A DNA stretch of 64,000 nucleotides, from assembly GCF_009928425.1 (NCBI RefSeq), contig NZ_JAABNS010000001.1:3286001-3350000 (forward strand). Direction: 5' to 3'. The position numbers and the translations under genes are program-made. Positions 1 to 7,477 of this stretch are shown piece after piece. Below the pieces are notes generated by a model, which saw only the letters and a program-made list of their open reading frames with translations, was not told the origin of the DNA and searched no databases. This stretch comes from Pseudarthrobacter sp. ATCC 49987. GTDB lineage: Bacteria > Actinomycetota > Actinomycetes > Actinomycetales > Micrococcaceae. Numbering within the stretch: the stretch's first letter is position 1; each line of letters begins with the position of its first letter.

Positions 1-199
1 CTCGCTCAACGAACCGAACCTGTATGACAAGGAAATCTTCCGCGCGATGGACAACTCGAACCCGGATGCGGAACGCGAGTGGCGGCTCCTGCGGCTCGAG
101 GCGCTGCTCTTCCTGCGCGCCCACGGCGGATCGGAAACCATCGGCGCCCCGGAGCTGGACCGCCGGATCGGCAACGAACTCGAGTCCGTCCGGTCCTGA
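1..199 (+). CDS. C-terminal fragment of an unrecognised protein
   Basis: The frame starting at base 2 is open from the window edge to a TGA at 197-199, giving about 65 residues that begin SLNEPNLYDK and end NELESVRS. It is acidic and Arg-rich, with no membrane segment. The start and most of the gene lie outside the window. I do not recognise the family. It precedes the SRPBCC gene by 48 bp on the same strand. Confidence 0.6.
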   Translation, partial: SLNEPNLYDKEIFRAMDNSNPDAEREWRLLRLEALLFLRAHGGSETIGAPELDRRIGNELESVRS

Positions 200-247
200 G
201 GCGTTTGGCCCCTACCCCCTTCCGGCCGGGCGTTGTAAATTCAGCCC

Positions 248-973
248 ATGACGAACAATCTGAGCGTTGTGATCAACTCCGACGCGCAGCAGGTTTGGAC
301 GATGCTGCGCGAACCCGCCAAGGTTGCCCAGTGGCACGGCTGGGAAGCCGATGACCAGGCGGCCGAGATCAATGAAATCTACTTCAGCCCCAATGTGATC
401 GAAGGCGCCGACCACACCTCGCTCGTGGTCGATGGCGGGGACGTGTTCACCTTGAAACCGGTCCCGTCCGGCACGGAGGTCAGCGTCACGCGGGCCGCGG
501 TGGACCACAATTCCGAATGGGCCGCCTGGGACGAGGACATTACTCAGGGCTGGCTGACCTTTATCCAGCAGCTCCGCTTCGCCCTCGAACGGCATCCGCA
601 CGGCAAGCGCCGAACCTTCTTCTTCTCCGTTCCCGGGAACGAGGGGTCCGCCATTGAAAAGCTGGGCCTATCGGACGTTCCCAAGCCCGGCGAGCCGTAC
701 TCGCTCACCTTGGCCACGGGCGAGGAAGTCTCCGGAAAGGTCTGGTTCCGCAGCAACCATCAGGTGGGCCTCACAGTCCACCCTTACGCGGAGCACGGAG
801 AGGGCCTGGTGATCGTGGCGGACCAGCCGGCCATCAAGGACATCCGGCCTGAAGGCGGATCCCTGGTCATCGTCTCCACCTACGGCCTCGGGGCGCACCA
901 GCTGGAGTCCATCCGCAAGTACTGGGACGAGTGGCGGGCTGAGAACTACCCCACATCCGATCCACTGCACTAA
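248..973 (+). CDS. SRPBCC (START-like) family protein
   Basis: 241 residues. The N-terminal half (about 1-130) looks like an SRPBCC/AHSA1 ligand-binding fold: a short beta strand (LSVVINSDAQQVWTML), then WHGWEAD and a long C-terminal helix (WLTFIQQLRFALERH). The second half (about 120-240) is a separate domain of unknown role. Members of this superfamily bind hydrophobic ligands in a cavity; the ligand here cannot be deduced. The ATG at 248 begins the fold directly. It stands alone, 33 bp ahead of tgt. Confidence 0.65.
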   Translation: MTNNLSVVINSDAQQVWTMLREPAKVAQWHGWEADDQAAEINEIYFSPNVIEGADHTSLVVDGGDVFTLKPVPSGTEVSVTRAAVDHNSEWAAWDEDITQGWLTFIQQLRFALERHPHGKRRTFFFSVPGNEGSAIEKLGLSDVPKPGEPYSLTLATGEEVSGKVWFRSNHQVGLTVHPYAEHGEGLVIVADQPAIKDIRPEGGSLVIVSTYGLGAHQLESIRKYWDEWRAENYPTSDPLH

Positions 974-1006
974 GGGTTGGACGCTGTTAGCTGGCACACT
1001 TGAACG

Positions 1007-2305
1007 GTGCCAGCCATTCCTGAATCACCTGTGTCATCACTCCTGCCGGCCCGGCAGTCCGAGTTTTCCTTCCGAGTGGGCAAACGCCTGAGCGAAAGCT
1101 GTTCACCGTCGGAGGCCCAGGTCAGCGCCAACGGCGGGGAGTTCCTCGGCCGCACCGGCACCATCACCACTCCGCACGGCGAGATCCAGACCCCTGCGTT
1201 CATCGCCGTCGGCACCAAGGCCACGGTCAAATCGGTACTGCCGGAATCCGTCGCCGAGCTGGGCGCACAGGCCGTACTGGCCAACGCCTACCACCTGTAC
1301 CTGCAGCCCGGCGCGGACATCCTGGACGAGGCCGGCGGGCTGGGCGACTTCATGAACTGGCGCGGCCCCACGTTCACCGACTCCGGCGGGTTCCAGGTGA
1401 TGAGCCTGGGCTCCGGGTTCAAGAAGGTCATCGACATGAAATCGGTCGACCATTCGGGACCCGACGACGCCGTCGCCCCCGGCAAGGAACGCCTGGCCCA
1501 CGTGGACGAGGAAGGCGTGTGGTTCAAGAGCCACCTCAACGGCGACCGGCACCGCTTCAGCCCGGAGATCTCCATGAACGTCCAGCACCAGATCGGCGCG
1601 GACATCATGTTCGCCTTCGACGAGCTCACCACGCTGCAGAACTCCCGCGACTACCAGGAGGAGTCACTGGAGCGCACCCGCCGCTGGGCCGAGCGCTGCA
1701 TCACCGAGCACTTCCGGCTCACGGACGAGCGTGCCGGGAAACCGTACCAGGCGCTCTTCGGCGTGATCCAGGGTGCCCAGTACGAGGACCTGCGCCGCAA
1801 GGCCTGCCGGGATCTCGGCGCCATGAACTTCGACGGCTTCGGCATCGGCGGGGCGCTGGAGAAGGAGAACCTGGGCACGATCGTGAGGTGGTGCAACGAG
1901 GAACTGCCGGAGAACAAGCCCCGGCACCTGCTCGGCATCTCCGAACCGGACGACATCTTCACGGCGATCGAGAACGGCGCGGACACCTTCGACTGTGTCT
2001 CCCCCACCCGGGTCGCCCGCAACTCGGCGTTCTACCACCCCACCGGCCGGTACAACCTCTCCGGCGCCATGTACAAGCGCGACTTCGGCCCGCTGCAGGA
2101 CGGCTGCGACTGCTACGCCTGCCTGAACTACTCGCGGGCCTACATCCACCACCTGTTTAAGGCCAAGGAAATGGTCTCGGCCACCCTGATCTCGATCCAC
2201 AACGAGCGCTTCGTGGTGAAGATGGTCGACGACGCCCGGCTGGCCATCGAGGCCGGCACCTTCTTCGAGTTCAAGGCCGAGACCCTGGGCCGGTACTACT
2301 CCTAG
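1007..2305 (+). CDS. tgt: Queuine tRNA-ribosyltransferase (TGT)
   Basis: 432 residues. The enzyme exchanges guanine-34 of GUN-anticodon tRNAs for queuine or a precursor. Visible signatures are DSGGFQ at about 125 (base binding and catalysis), the nucleophile motif FDCVSPTR at about 328, and a zinc site CDCYAC at about 366 with a downstream His. The GTG start at 1007 precedes SSLLPARQSEFSF, a plausible N-terminal extension before the catalytic barrel. There is no clear Shine-Dalgarno. The stop overlaps the stop of the convergent queuosine-precursor transporter by 4 bp, which fits a queuosine salvage role for both. Confidence 0.95.
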   Translation: MPAIPESPVSSLLPARQSEFSFRVGKRLSESCSPSEAQVSANGGEFLGRTGTITTPHGEIQTPAFIAVGTKATVKSVLPESVAELGAQAVLANAYHLYLQPGADILDEAGGLGDFMNWRGPTFTDSGGFQVMSLGSGFKKVIDMKSVDHSGPDDAVAPGKERLAHVDEEGVWFKSHLNGDRHRFSPEISMNVQHQIGADIMFAFDELTTLQNSRDYQEESLERTRRWAERCITEHFRLTDERAGKPYQALFGVIQGAQYEDLRRKACRDLGAMNFDGFGIGGALEKENLGTIVRWCNEELPENKPRHLLGISEPDDIFTAIENGADTFDCVSPTRVARNSAFYHPTGRYNLSGAMYKRDFGPLQDGCDCYACLNYSRAYIHHLFKAKEMVSATLISIHNERFVVKMVDDARLAIEAGTFFEFKAETLGRYYS

Positions 2306-3024
2306 GCCCCGTAGCTCGGTTCGCGCTTCTTGATCCAGCCGATCGCGGCCGCGGTGACCGGGACAAAGAGGAATTCCACGAGGGTCTTGTAGAGGAAGCC
2401 CACAGCGACATAGTTGACGAACATCGCGGCGTCGGTAATCCCGATCACGGAAGCCGCGATGCTGCAGAAGATCAGGGTGTCCACAAACTCGCCGGCCACG
2501 GAGGAACCCATGATGCGCGCCCAGAGTGACTTTTCTCTCGTGCGTGCCTTCATCTTCACCAGGATCCAGGCATTGATGGTCTGCCCGGCAAGGAACGCCA
2601 GCAGTGAGGCGAGCACTATCTGCGGCACCGGGCCCAGTGCGCCTTCCAGCGCGGTCTGCTTGGAAACGCCGAACTCGTCGTCAAAACCGGGCAAGGCGAT
2701 GATGATCCAGTAGCAGAGGGACGCGAAGACCGAGAGCGCGAAGGTGGTGATGATGGCCTTGCGCGCCACCTTGAATCCGTAGACCTCGCTGATGACGTCA
2801 CCCAGGATGTAGGCCAGGGGGAAGAGGAAGAAGCCGCCGTCGGTGATGACCGGGCCGATCGCCACCCCCTTCGATGCACCGATGTTGGACAGGATCAGCA
2901 CCACGGCCATGACGGCCAGCAGGATGCCGAAGTAGGGGGAACCGATCGAGGCGAACTTTGGCGGTGCTGCGGCCGGGAGTGTCTTGGCGGAAGGCATGGG
3001 TGTTCCATTCATAGTGGTTCGCAT
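2302..3024 (-). CDS. yhhQ: Queuosine precursor transporter, YhhQ/QueT-like
   Basis: 240 residues with six or so hydrophobic segments. The family pattern is clear: ILSNIGASKGV, then ADGGFFLFPLAYILGDVISE-like sequence (here TDGGFFLFPLAYILGDVISE) and AGQTINAWI. YhhQ proteins are ECF-like uptake carriers for preQ0 or queuine (family knowledge). The ATG at 3024 has GGGAG close upstream; an alternative ATG lies at 3012. The gene faces tgt with overlapping stops. No queuosine de novo genes are in the window, so uptake followed by Tgt is the inferred use. Confidence 0.92.
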   Translation of the reverse strand: MRTTMNGTPMPSAKTLPAAAPPKFASIGSPYFGILLAVMAVVLILSNIGASKGVAIGPVITDGGFFLFPLAYILGDVISEVYGFKVARKAIITTFALSVFASLCYWIIIALPGFDDEFGVSKQTALEGALGPVPQIVLASLLAFLAGQTINAWILVKMKARTREKSLWARIMGSSVAGEFVDTLIFCSIAASVIGITDAAMFVNYVAVGFLYKTLVEFLFVPVTAAAIGWIKKREPSYGA

Positions 3025-3065
3025 GGCTCCCGGATCCTCCGGGGAGGTCGTCTCGGCAGCCGGCT

Positions 3066-3071
3066 ATATTA
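3066..3071 (-). promoter_or_regulatory. Likely -10 box for yhhQ
   Basis: Reading the minus strand there is TAATAT about 40 bp upstream of the yhhQ start, with no convincing -35. The downstream leader is short and I see no preQ1 riboswitch in it. Confidence 0.35.
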
Positions 3072-3231
3072 GCACTGGATGGCTCCTGACGGGCTGACCG
3101 CCGGAACCGCCCTCCATTCTCTCACCCCGTACCGGCAGCGGACCGCGGTGCCACCGGGTCCCGCAACATGGCACTCCTGCACTGTGTCCGCTCCGGGCGT
3201 GGTGGCAGGATGGGGGCCATGGAGGACGACA

Positions 3232-4023
3232 GTGCCTGACACCGCGGTTTCCACCCGCGCACTCACCAAGCGGTACGGTGACGTCACCGCGGTGGACTCG
3301 CTCGACCTCGACGTCCGCCGGGGCGAGATCTACGGGTTCCTCGGCAGGAACGGGGCGGGTAAAACGACGGCCATCCGCATGCTGCTGGGCCTCGTTCGCC
3401 CGAGCGGCGGGGAGGTGACAGTCCTTGGCCGGCGCATCGTGCCCGGCGAGATGAGCGTGTTTTCGCACATCGGCTTCCTCGTCGAAACGGCCACCGCCTA
3501 CCCCAACCTCACAGTGCGCGAGAATCTCGACATCCAGCGCCGCCTCACTGGTTCGCCGCCGCGAACGGTCGCTGACTCGATCGGGCTGCTGCGCCTCGAT
3601 CCGTACGCCGACCGGCGCGCCGGGACGCTCTCGCTCGGCAACAAGCAGCGCCTCGCGCTCGCCCGCGCCCTGCTGCACTCCCCCGAACTGCTCGTGCTCG
3701 ACGAGCCCGCCAACGCGCTGGATCCGGCCGGAATCGTAGAGATCCGCGAACTGCTCCGTTCGCTCGCAGACGAGCGCGGAGTCACCGTGTTCATGTCGAG
3801 CCACATCCTCGCCGAAGTTGCCCACCTGGCAGACCGTATCGGCATCGTCCACCACGGCCGCCTCGTCGAGGAGGCATCGCGCGACGAACTCGCCGCGGAG
3901 GCACGCGCCTTCGCGGCCGACGCCTACACGCAGGAAGAGCGTGAGCAGGCGCGGCTGACGCTGGATCTGGAGCGCTACTTCCTCGCGCGCACGGACGATG
4001 AATCCAACGACGGCGGCGCCTGA
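3232..4023 (+). CDS. ABC transporter ATP-binding protein
   Basis: 263 residues. Walker A is GRNGAGKTT at about 39. The signature loop is unusual, LSLGNKQRL in place of LSGGQ. Walker B is LLVLDEP, followed by a D-loop and H-loop (MSSHIL). The frame is open further upstream, but the GTG at 3232 has GGAGG 7-11 bases ahead and starts the domain at the usual place. It overlaps the permease by one base (TGATG). Together they form a two-gene ABC-2-type exporter of the kind used for drug or peptide self-protection; the substrate is unknown. Confidence 0.9.
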   Translation: MPDTAVSTRALTKRYGDVTAVDSLDLDVRRGEIYGFLGRNGAGKTTAIRMLLGLVRPSGGEVTVLGRRIVPGEMSVFSHIGFLVETATAYPNLTVRENLDIQRRLTGSPPRTVADSIGLLRLDPYADRRAGTLSLGNKQRLALARALLHSPELLVLDEPANALDPAGIVEIRELLRSLADERGVTVFMSSHILAEVAHLADRIGIVHHGRLVEEASRDELAAEARAFAADAYTQEEREQARLTLDLERYFLARTDDESNDGGA

Positions 4024-4805
4024 TGTTAGGCCAGGTTCTCGCCACCGAGTTCATGAAGCTCCGCCGCGCCAAAGTCACGTGGGGCACGCTGGCGGTGCTG
4101 GCGATGATGCCGCCCGGCATCGCTTTGTTTATGTGGATCGTGCGGGAACCGGAGCGGGCGGCCCAGTTGGGGCTTCTGGGCACCAAAGCCAGCGTGGTAG
4201 GGCTCGAGGCGACGTGGCCCGAATACTTCTACATGCTGACGCTGGTCTTCGGCGTCGGCGGGATGCTGCTGCTGGCGTTCATCGTCGCCTACCTGTTTGG
4301 CCGGGAGTACCGTGATGCCACCGCGAAGAACCTGCTCGCGCTGCCCGTGGCGCGTCACTGGTTCGCTGTCGCCAAGCTGGGGGTGGCAGCAGTGTGGTGG
4401 ATGGCGCTGATCGTCGTCGTCCTCGCTGAGGCTATGGTGATCGGACTGGCGATGGGGCTGCCGGGGTTCTCGGCGGAGCTGGCCGCGAGGGGAGTCGCGA
4501 ACGTGCTGCTCGCTTCTGCGATCTCGTTCCTGCTCGCGCCCGTGGTCGCCTGGATCGCCGTGTGGAGCCGCGGGGAAGTGGCCCCCATCGCCTTCGCGCT
4601 TGTGATGCTGGCACTGGGAAATCTGTTCGGCAGGACCGGCTGGGCGGAGTGGTTCCCCTACTCGATCGTCCCGCTGCTGGTCGGCGTGGTGGCAGACCCG
4701 GTCGGCTCGCTTCCGGCGGGCAGCTACGTGGTGCTCGCGGGGACGTTCATGACCGGTGTGGCCGCCACGATCCTGCAACTGCGGTTCGCTGACAATGCCC
4801 AGTAG
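4023..4805 (+). CDS. ABC-2 type transporter permease
   Basis: 260 residues with about six transmembrane helices. The N-terminus FMKLRRAKVTW is the usual cytoplasmic start of NatB/ABC-2 permeases, and YLFGREYRDATAKNLLALPV is the conserved stretch before the second helix. The ATG shares its A with the stop of the ATPase gene, so the two are translationally coupled. It ends before a strong bidirectional terminator. Substrate unknown. Confidence 0.88.
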   Translation: MLGQVLATEFMKLRRAKVTWGTLAVLAMMPPGIALFMWIVREPERAAQLGLLGTKASVVGLEATWPEYFYMLTLVFGVGGMLLLAFIVAYLFGREYRDATAKNLLALPVARHWFAVAKLGVAAVWWMALIVVVLAEAMVIGLAMGLPGFSAELAARGVANVLLASAISFLLAPVVAWIAVWSRGEVAPIAFALVMLALGNLFGRTGWAEWFPYSIVPLLVGVVADPVGSLPAGSYVVLAGTFMTGVAATILQLRFADNAQ

Positions 4806-4877
4806 CCAGGGCCGATCGGTCGCCGCTGGGCGTTCCACTCCGCTGGCCCGCGGCTGACGGCCGCGAAGTTAATAACG

Positions 4878-4936
4878 ACGACGGCGGGCCGCCGGCTTCC
4901 GGAACGCACGTTCCGTAGCCGGCGGCCCGCCGTCGT
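4878..4936. terminator. Bidirectional terminator hairpin
   Basis: A perfect 20-bp stem (4878-4897 with 4917-4936). The 19-nt loop itself carries CGGAAC/GTTCCG. It sits between the convergent ABC permease and MHS transporter genes and can serve both. Confidence 0.85.
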
Positions 4937-4970
4937 TCTTCCCTTCCGCGGTCTTCACCGCGGGGTGGCC

Positions 4971-6383
4971 TTAGCGGCGCTCAGCGTCGACCAGGTCCTT
5001 GTCGTCGTCCTTCCGACCGTCGCCAGGCAGAGCCGGGGAAGCAGCAGGCTCCCAGGCGTGGCCCTGCTCTTGGTCCAGGTGGGTGGACTTCTTGTTCTTC
5101 AGGGCGAAGATGTAGACCACCAGCGAGATGGCGATCGCCACGGTGACGTAGGTGAAGAACAGGTCCACGCGCTCGGCCTTCTGGAATGCGGCGCCGATCA
5201 GCGGGACCGTTCCGCCAAAGAGCGAGTTGGCGATCGCGTAGCCCAGGCCCACCCCGAGGGCGCGGATGGACGCCGGGAAAAGCTCGGCCTTCACCAGGGC
5301 GTTGATGGACGTGTAGCCGCCGACGATCAGCAGGCCGCCCATCATCAGCAGGAACGCGGTGAAGGGGTCCTTGGTGCCGGCCAGGGTGGAGAGCAAGGGC
5401 CAGGTGAACAGGACACCGGTGATGCCGAACCACAGCAGAAGCGGCTTGCGCCCGACCTTGTCCGAGATGATGCCGTAGACGGGCTGGAGCAGCATGAAGA
5501 TGAACAGCGCCCAGAAGTTGATCACCGAGGTGTCGGTCTTGGCGATGCCGGAGGTATCGTTCATGAACTTCAGAAGGAAGTTGGTGTACGTGTAAAACGC
5601 AACGGTGCCGCCGAGGGTGACGCCGATGCAGATGAGCAGCGGCTTCCAGTACTGGGTGAACAGCAGCTTCATGGTGCCCGGCTGGGCAACGCCTGCCACG
5701 GCGGGAGCCTTTGCGGCCTCGACCTGTTCGGCCGAGACGGTCTCCTCCATTGAGCGCCGCAGCCACAGGACTACGAGCGCGGCGGCGCCGCCGATTGCGA
5801 ACGGGATGCGCCAGCCCCACTCGGTCAGCTCCCCCTTGGGCATGGCGTTCTGCAGGATAACGAGGACCAGCAAGGCCAGCATCTGGCCGCCGATCAGCGT
5901 GACGTACTGGAAGCTCGAGAAGAAGCCCCGGCGCTTGGAGGTGGCGGCCTCGGACATGTAGGTGGCGCTGGTGCCGTATTCGCCGCCCACGGAGAAGCCC
6001 TGGATCAACCGCACCAGAACCAGCAGGATCAGGGCCCAGACGCCGATCTGCTGCTGCGTGGGCAGGATGGCGATCGCGAAGGAACCCGCGGACATCATTG
6101 TCACGCTGAGCGTCAGCGCCGCCTTGCGGCCCTTGCGGTCGGCGTAGCGGCCGAAGAACCAAGCGCCGACCGGCCGCATGAGGAACGAGGTCGAGAAGAC
6201 GGCCATCGCCTCGAGACCGGCCTGAAGATCGTCAGTGGCGTTGAAGAAGTGCGACTGGAAATATGCCGCAAACGCGGTGTAGACGTAGACGTCGTACCAC
6301 TCCACAAGGTTGCCGGCAGATCCTTTGAGGATGTTGCTTACGGCTTTTCTCGTCTGTGCCGATTCGGACAGCTGGGTGCTCAT
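4971..6383 (-). CDS. MFS transporter, metabolite:H+ symporter (MHS) family
   Basis: 470 residues, 12 predicted helices. MHS/KgtP hallmarks are GNLVEWYDVYVYTAFAAYF at the first helix, the loop FGRYADRKGRK, and RLIQGFSVGGEYGTSATYMS. Relatives carry 2-oxoglutarate, citrate, proline or shikimate with protons; dicarboxylate-like substrates are a guess. The frame runs open far upstream, but the ATG at 6383 has AGGAAGG 7 bases ahead and starts the conserved N-terminus. It diverges from the pdxK/thiD-type gene across 142 bp. Confidence 0.92.
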   Translation of the reverse strand: MSTQLSESAQTRKAVSNILKGSAGNLVEWYDVYVYTAFAAYFQSHFFNATDDLQAGLEAMAVFSTSFLMRPVGAWFFGRYADRKGRKAALTLSVTMMSAGSFAIAILPTQQQIGVWALILLVLVRLIQGFSVGGEYGTSATYMSEAATSKRRGFFSSFQYVTLIGGQMLALLVLVILQNAMPKGELTEWGWRIPFAIGGAAALVVLWLRRSMEETVSAEQVEAAKAPAVAGVAQPGTMKLLFTQYWKPLLICIGVTLGGTVAFYTYTNFLLKFMNDTSGIAKTDTSVINFWALFIFMLLQPVYGIISDKVGRKPLLLWFGITGVLFTWPLLSTLAGTKDPFTAFLLMMGGLLIVGGYTSINALVKAELFPASIRALGVGLGYAIANSLFGGTVPLIGAAFQKAERVDLFFTYVTVAIAISLVVYIFALKNKKSTHLDQEQGHAWEPAASPALPGDGRKDDDKDLVDAERR

Positions 6384-6525
6384 CAATGAACCTTCCTGGA
6401 TCCGGCGCCGCAAGAAAGCAACACCGTCCGCCACCGTAGTCCTGGTGATGCGGAACACCCGGGTTTTGTTCATATTGGTCATACGCACAATGCGGGCAGA
6501 TTCCGGTGGGTGGCAGGATGGGACC

Positions 6526-7395
6526 ATGACTTCCACCGCCTTTGACTCCGCCGCCCGGGCGGCTTCCGACGCCGCCATTCCCGCCGTCGCCCTGACCATC
6601 GCCGGCTCCGAAGCAACCGGCGGCGCCGGTGCGCAGGCTGACCTGAAGACCTTCCAAGAACTGGGCGTCTTCGGCATCGCGAACCTGACCTGCATCGTTT
6701 CCTTCGATCCGAAGGACAACTGGAACCACCGCTTCGTCCCGGTCGAACAGCAGGCCATCGCCGACCAGCTCGAGGCGACGACGGCGGCGTACGGCGCCGC
6801 GTCCGGCGCACCCTCCGTGCTGGACACCGTCAAGATCGGGATGCTGGGCAGCCCGGCGACGATTTCAACCGTCGCCACGGCGCTGGCCGCTGCCGCCTTC
6901 ACCAACGTGGTGCTGGATCCCGTGCTGATCTGCAAGGGCCAGGAACCAGGACACGCGCTGGACACCGACCAGGCGCTCAAGGCGCAGATCCTGCCGTTGG
7001 CCACGTTCGTCACGCCGAACCACTTCGAGGCCGAATCACTCTCGGGTCTTAGGATCACCGACCTCGAATCGCTCAAGGCCGCCGCCGTCCGCATCCACGA
7101 ACTCAGCGGCGCCGCGGTGCTCGCCAAGGGCGGAGTGCGCCTGGCCGGGCCCGACGCCGTCGACGTCTACTACGACGGCGGGACGCTGGAGGTCCTGTCC
7201 GCCCCGAAGGTGGGCGAAGTGGCTGTCTCCGGCGCCGGCTGCTCGCTGGCCGCCGCCGTGACAGCGGAACTGGCCAAGGGCGCGACGCCGCTGGCGGCCG
7301 CCCGCACCGCCAAGACGTTTGTGACCGCCGGTATCCGCAACCGGGTGGCCTCGGGCGCGCCGTTCGATGCGCTCTGGCAGGGCGGCCCGCGCTAA
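6526..7395 (+). CDS. PdxK/ThiD-type kinase (pyridoxal or hydroxymethylpyrimidine kinase)
   Basis: 289 residues, ribokinase-like fold. The N-terminal TIAGSEATGGAGAQADLK binds substrate. DPVLICKG and GAGCSLAAAV each carry a cysteine at the positions seen in the dual-cysteine pyridoxal kinases of Bacillus and Staphylococcus that were first named ThiD (family knowledge). I therefore lean to vitamin B6 salvage over thiamine synthesis, without being able to exclude HMP kinase. No thi genes and no TPP riboswitch are adjacent. The ATG at 6526 is preceded by a GGTGGG/GGATGGG-rich stretch. Confidence 0.85.
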   Translation: MTSTAFDSAARAASDAAIPAVALTIAGSEATGGAGAQADLKTFQELGVFGIANLTCIVSFDPKDNWNHRFVPVEQQAIADQLEATTAAYGAASGAPSVLDTVKIGMLGSPATISTVATALAAAAFTNVVLDPVLICKGQEPGHALDTDQALKAQILPLATFVTPNHFEAESLSGLRITDLESLKAAAVRIHELSGAAVLAKGGVRLAGPDAVDVYYDGGTLEVLSAPKVGEVAVSGAGCSLAAAVTAELAKGATPLAAARTAKTFVTAGIRNRVASGAPFDALWQGGPR

Positions 7396-7407
7396 CCATT
7401 CGCCCAG

Positions 7408-7465
7408 TTCGCCGGAAACCTGCGGGTTCGCGGGAAGTTCGGCGAACCCGGGAGTGTCCGGCGAA
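7408..7465. repeat. Palindromic intergenic repeat, TTCGCCGGA family, copy 1
   Basis: The outer arms TTCGCCGGA (7408) and TCCGGCGAA (7457) are perfectly complementary. The inner arms CGGGTTCG (7423-7430) and CGAACCCG (7443-7450) form a second stem. A related element with different but again complementary inner arms lies at 10484-10540. It falls between two convergent genes and may act as a terminator. Confidence 0.75.
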
Positions 7466-7477
7466 CCCGAGGTTCCG

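Noticed and set aside
4965..5753. Long plus-strand reading frame opposite the MHS transporter
   Set aside because: Its translation is His/Gly/Asp-rich low complexity, typical of the antisense frame of a GC-rich gene, and the minus strand has a clear transporter.
6384..6525. TPP riboswitch ahead of the ThiD/PdxK gene
   Set aside because: No CTGAGA-type thi-box core in the 142-bp divergent gap.
6384..7127. Upstream extension of the MHS transporter frame
   Set aside because: It lies antisense to the PdxK/ThiD kinase; the ribosome site and family N-terminus fix the start at 6383.
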